From Anopheles merus (taxonomy: Eukaryota; Arthropoda; Insecta; Diptera; Culicidae): 64,000 bases of DNA. The position numbers were made by a program, and so were the translations under genes. The DNA lies in the NCBI RefSeq assembly GCF_017562075.2, contig NC_054082.1, forward strand, positions 14,887,786 through 14,951,785, given 5' to 3'. A model generated the notes under the pieces. That model was not told where the DNA came from. It saw nothing but the letters and a program-made list of their open reading frames with translations, and did not search any database. Positions 62,323 to 64,000 of the stretch are shown here, in pieces (positions within the stretch are counted from its first letter, which is position 1; the number at the start of each line of letters is the position of its first letter).

Positions 62323-62328
62323 AATAAA
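62323..62328 (+). terminator. Distal poly(A) signal
   Basis: AATAAA is followed after 55-75 nt by a GT run (62383-62402), the usual arrangement of signal and downstream element. It lies 265 bp before the next start codon and would end the upstream plus-strand transcript. Confidence 0.5.
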
Positions 62329-62427
62329 CATTATATAAAAAAAAATTCTACAATAATAATCCTATTGACAAAATATACCAAGATTGTGTGTGTGTGTGTA
62401 TGTGCATTTTTCGTGCTTGTTTTGCAG

Positions 62428-62593
62428 TTCTGCATTTGCACCTTCACCATATCGACATCGTCGTCAGCCATGCATAACGCCAGCCCGTTGTTTGGGCGCG
62501 GGGGGTAGCTTAGCAACCCGGCTTGGTGTAAGCGCACCAGCCGAACGCAGCAGGACCTGCAATGCTTCAGTACACTGGTGACTGCACAGGAGG
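62428..62593 (+). other. Possible 5' leader of the terminal gene
   Basis: A pyrimidine-rich tract ends in TTTTGCAG at 62420-62427, a good splice acceptor, so the leader of the next gene may start here after an upstream noncoding exon. Alternatively transcription starts at TTCAGTAC near 62567. A short uORF (ATG 62475) ends at 62513. On minus, an ATG at 62472 opens MADDDVDM..., which I could not link to a gene. Confidence 0.3.
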
Positions 62594-64000
62594 ATGCGAG
62601 AAGACGACGACGAGTGCTTCACGGAGGTCGAAAGCGAGCCCGAGCTCGGCTCGCTCAGCGCAATGAGGTCGGGCTTTAAGGCACTGTACGACGAGCTCGA
62701 TAGGCTTGGTGAACAGGCCACACTTACGGTGGAGTCGATCGAGCAGGAACGGGCCGGCGAGAAGGAAGTGCTCAACAACGAAGACATCGCCGATTTGATA
62801 AGGTACGCGCGTACATTTATCCGTGAAACGAGAAAAACCTTCGTAACGGTCGATGAGCACGGTGTGCAGTGTGGGCCGGAAAGGCGCTCCAACAAGAAGG
62901 TTTCAACGCCGAAAGCTTGGAAGCAACCGATTGTGGCTGAAAGGACGGTAGAACGGGAGGTACTTACGGTGTGTGAGAACCGGCGTCGAAGTGCTGTTAC
63001 GGTGATTCAACAAACCGTCCCGAGGGATGATGCCGGAGCCGTATCCGATGATCCGGAAGGGGGCGGTGTTATGATGTCAACAGCGGGCGAAAGAAGCATT
63101 CAAACTGAACCGCTGAACAACACTGTTGCCGTGGAAACGCTGCCCGAGGTACGTAGTATAGGGACCAATGTGAACTTTGTTTCACCGCGTGCAAAGCGAA
63201 CCAATGTGCTGGGTGGTGGTGGTGGTACACTGTCCGTTCGATCTGCTGCTACCCGGTCGACGAAGTGTCCCAGCGCACCTGAGCACCGTGTACGGGCTGC
63301 TATTAAAACACGGCCTCCTCCTCCTGCTACAGTGCCAGCTGCAACGGCTAGCAAGAAACCTTTGGGTAGGCCAACGTTCTCCGATGGGCAGTTCAAGCTG
63401 CTGTTTGACCGGTTTATACAGATGCAGTCGGAAAAGTATCCCGATGCGGCGAAGGATCATGCAGAACATCTCGAGAACGTTGTCACTGAGCAGGTGGAGC
63501 AAGCGGAACAACCACCCCAAGAACCGGATAGTGTTGAGCCGGCTCTGGTAAAGGTAAACGGAGGAGAAGAATATTCCACAATTCCAGAAAAAGCTAAAAA
63601 TCACAATGAAGCAGTAGAGAAATTAACGACTCAAGAAAAAGCACCGGATACAGATGAAAACGCGGGAGAATCGCTTGGATTTACAAGCCACATCCTGCCG
63701 AGCTTGTCTATCAAGGGACGTTGGGATGCAAATCTGAAGGTACAGCAAACGGGGAGCATCGCAATCGTTGATCCTAGGGATACGTCTTGTGACAAACTTC
63801 AAAATGATAACGTGAAGTACGTTGAGTTGAACCAGGCACTTCCGGTGAAACACTTAAACACAGACATTCGGAATGGAGCAGCTGAGGATATTAAGCAGGA
63901 TTTAGGAACTGAAATCGCGCCGAAGCTGTCTAAATTGCGTGTAGAAGTTGCAGATAAAGTGGATACACACTCGAACAGTGAGTCAGAGAATACGGCAACG
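62594..64000 (+). CDS. Unidentified largely disordered protein (3' partial)
   Basis: One frame is open for 469 codons from ATG 62594 to the window edge. An in-frame TGA at 62579-62581 and the context AGGAGGATGC support this start. The first 85 residues are acidic and look helical (ALYDELDRLGEQATLTVESI, ADLIRYARTFIRETRKTF). The middle is polar and low-complexity, with GGGGG, Lys/Arg-Pro stretches and RPPPPATVPAA. A second helical patch follows (GQFKLLFDRFIQMQSEKYPD), then a long charged tail. Codons shift from G/C-ending at the start to more A/T-ending towards the edge. A strong donor-like GAG/GTACGT at 63147-63155 lies inside the frame, so an intron is possible although the frame does not need one. 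I recognise no domain and assign no function; a scaffold or cytoskeletal protein is only a guess. Confidence 0.8.
   Translation, partial: MREDDDECFTEVESEPELGSLSAMRSGFKALYDELDRLGEQATLTVESIEQERAGEKEVLNNEDIADLIRYARTFIRETRKTFVTVDEHGVQCGPERRSNKKVSTPKAWKQPIVAERTVEREVLTVCENRRRSAVTVIQQTVPRDDAGAVSDDPEGGGVMMSTAGERSIQTEPLNNTVAVETLPEVRSIGTNVNFVSPRAKRTNVLGGGGGTLSVRSAATRSTKCPSAPEHRVRAAIKTRPPPPATVPAATASKKPLGRPTFSDGQFKLLFDRFIQMQSEKYPDAAKDHAEHLENVVTEQVEQAEQPPQEPDSVEPALVKVNGGEEYSTIPEKAKNHNEAVEKLTTQEKAPDTDENAGESLGFTSHILPSLSIKGRWDANLKVQQTGSIAIVDPRDTSCDKLQNDNVKYVELNQALPVKHLNTDIRNGAAEDIKQDLGTEIAPKLSKLRVEVADKVDTHSNSESENTAT

Larger units (their letters stand above)
56544..62345 (+). other. Probable long 3'UTR of the IRF2BP-like gene
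   Basis: Beyond the open extension, 57153-62345 is mainly AT-rich, noncoding-looking DNA with CA/GT runs and no recognisable gene. Two poly(A) signal sites (59297-59306 and 62323-62328) could end short and long forms. A 129-codon ORF at 58462-58851 has no codon signal or domain. Confidence 0.4.

Overview
The window is insect nuclear DNA, most likely from an anopheline mosquito. Support comes from compact introns of 70-110 bp beside one of about 16 kb, GC-rich third codon positions, MADF and IRF2BP-type genes of insect character, many (CA)n/(GA)n/(CAG)n microsatellites, and several TA-flanked inverted-repeat elements. The species is inferred, because no search was possible.

Layout. Bases 1-66 (minus) hold the start of an unknown acidic protein. 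Bases 403-1701 hold a decayed repeat element. A three-exon FAD amine oxidase gene of spermine oxidase type lies on the minus strand at 4060-6343, with its 3'UTR probably reaching about 2470. From 6.4 to 34.4 kb I find no convincing long gene. That stretch holds MITEs (10026-10325, 15306-15523, 19393-19757, 19896-20288), a deleted Tc1-like transposon (11955-13034), a group of short coding-like islands of unclear strand (20.85-23.68 kb), GATA-motif clusters and a second decamer repeat element (31034-31822). A two-exon MADF-domain gene lies at 34411-35326 (plus). The IRF2BP-family transcriptional co-regulator gene runs from 38287 to 56543 (plus, four coding exons). Its 15.9-kb first intron carries two more repeat elements and a dense GATA cluster. 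A long 3'UTR probably follows to about 62345. A new plus-strand gene starts at 62594 and runs off the window.

Main observations. (1) The IRF2BP homologue ends in TAG exactly at the family's usual C terminus, yet the same frame stays open for 202 more codons of acidic and Q/H-rich sequence: a candidate for stop-codon readthrough. (2) The Tc1-like element carries a perfect histone-type 3' stem-loop with a downstream purine-rich element, and a divergent TATA/initiator promoter pair, around an intact transposase ORF that has lost its catalytic core in frame. (3) Four copies of a repeat family share TAGTGATGGG-type ends; at least one has hAT-like inverted ends and a degenerate 8-bp target duplication, and the insides are decamer arrays, some folded back on themselves. 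One array keeps 55 decamers in register with no indel.

The genes belong to separate processes (polyamine catabolism, transcriptional regulation, unknown) and show no functional linkage.
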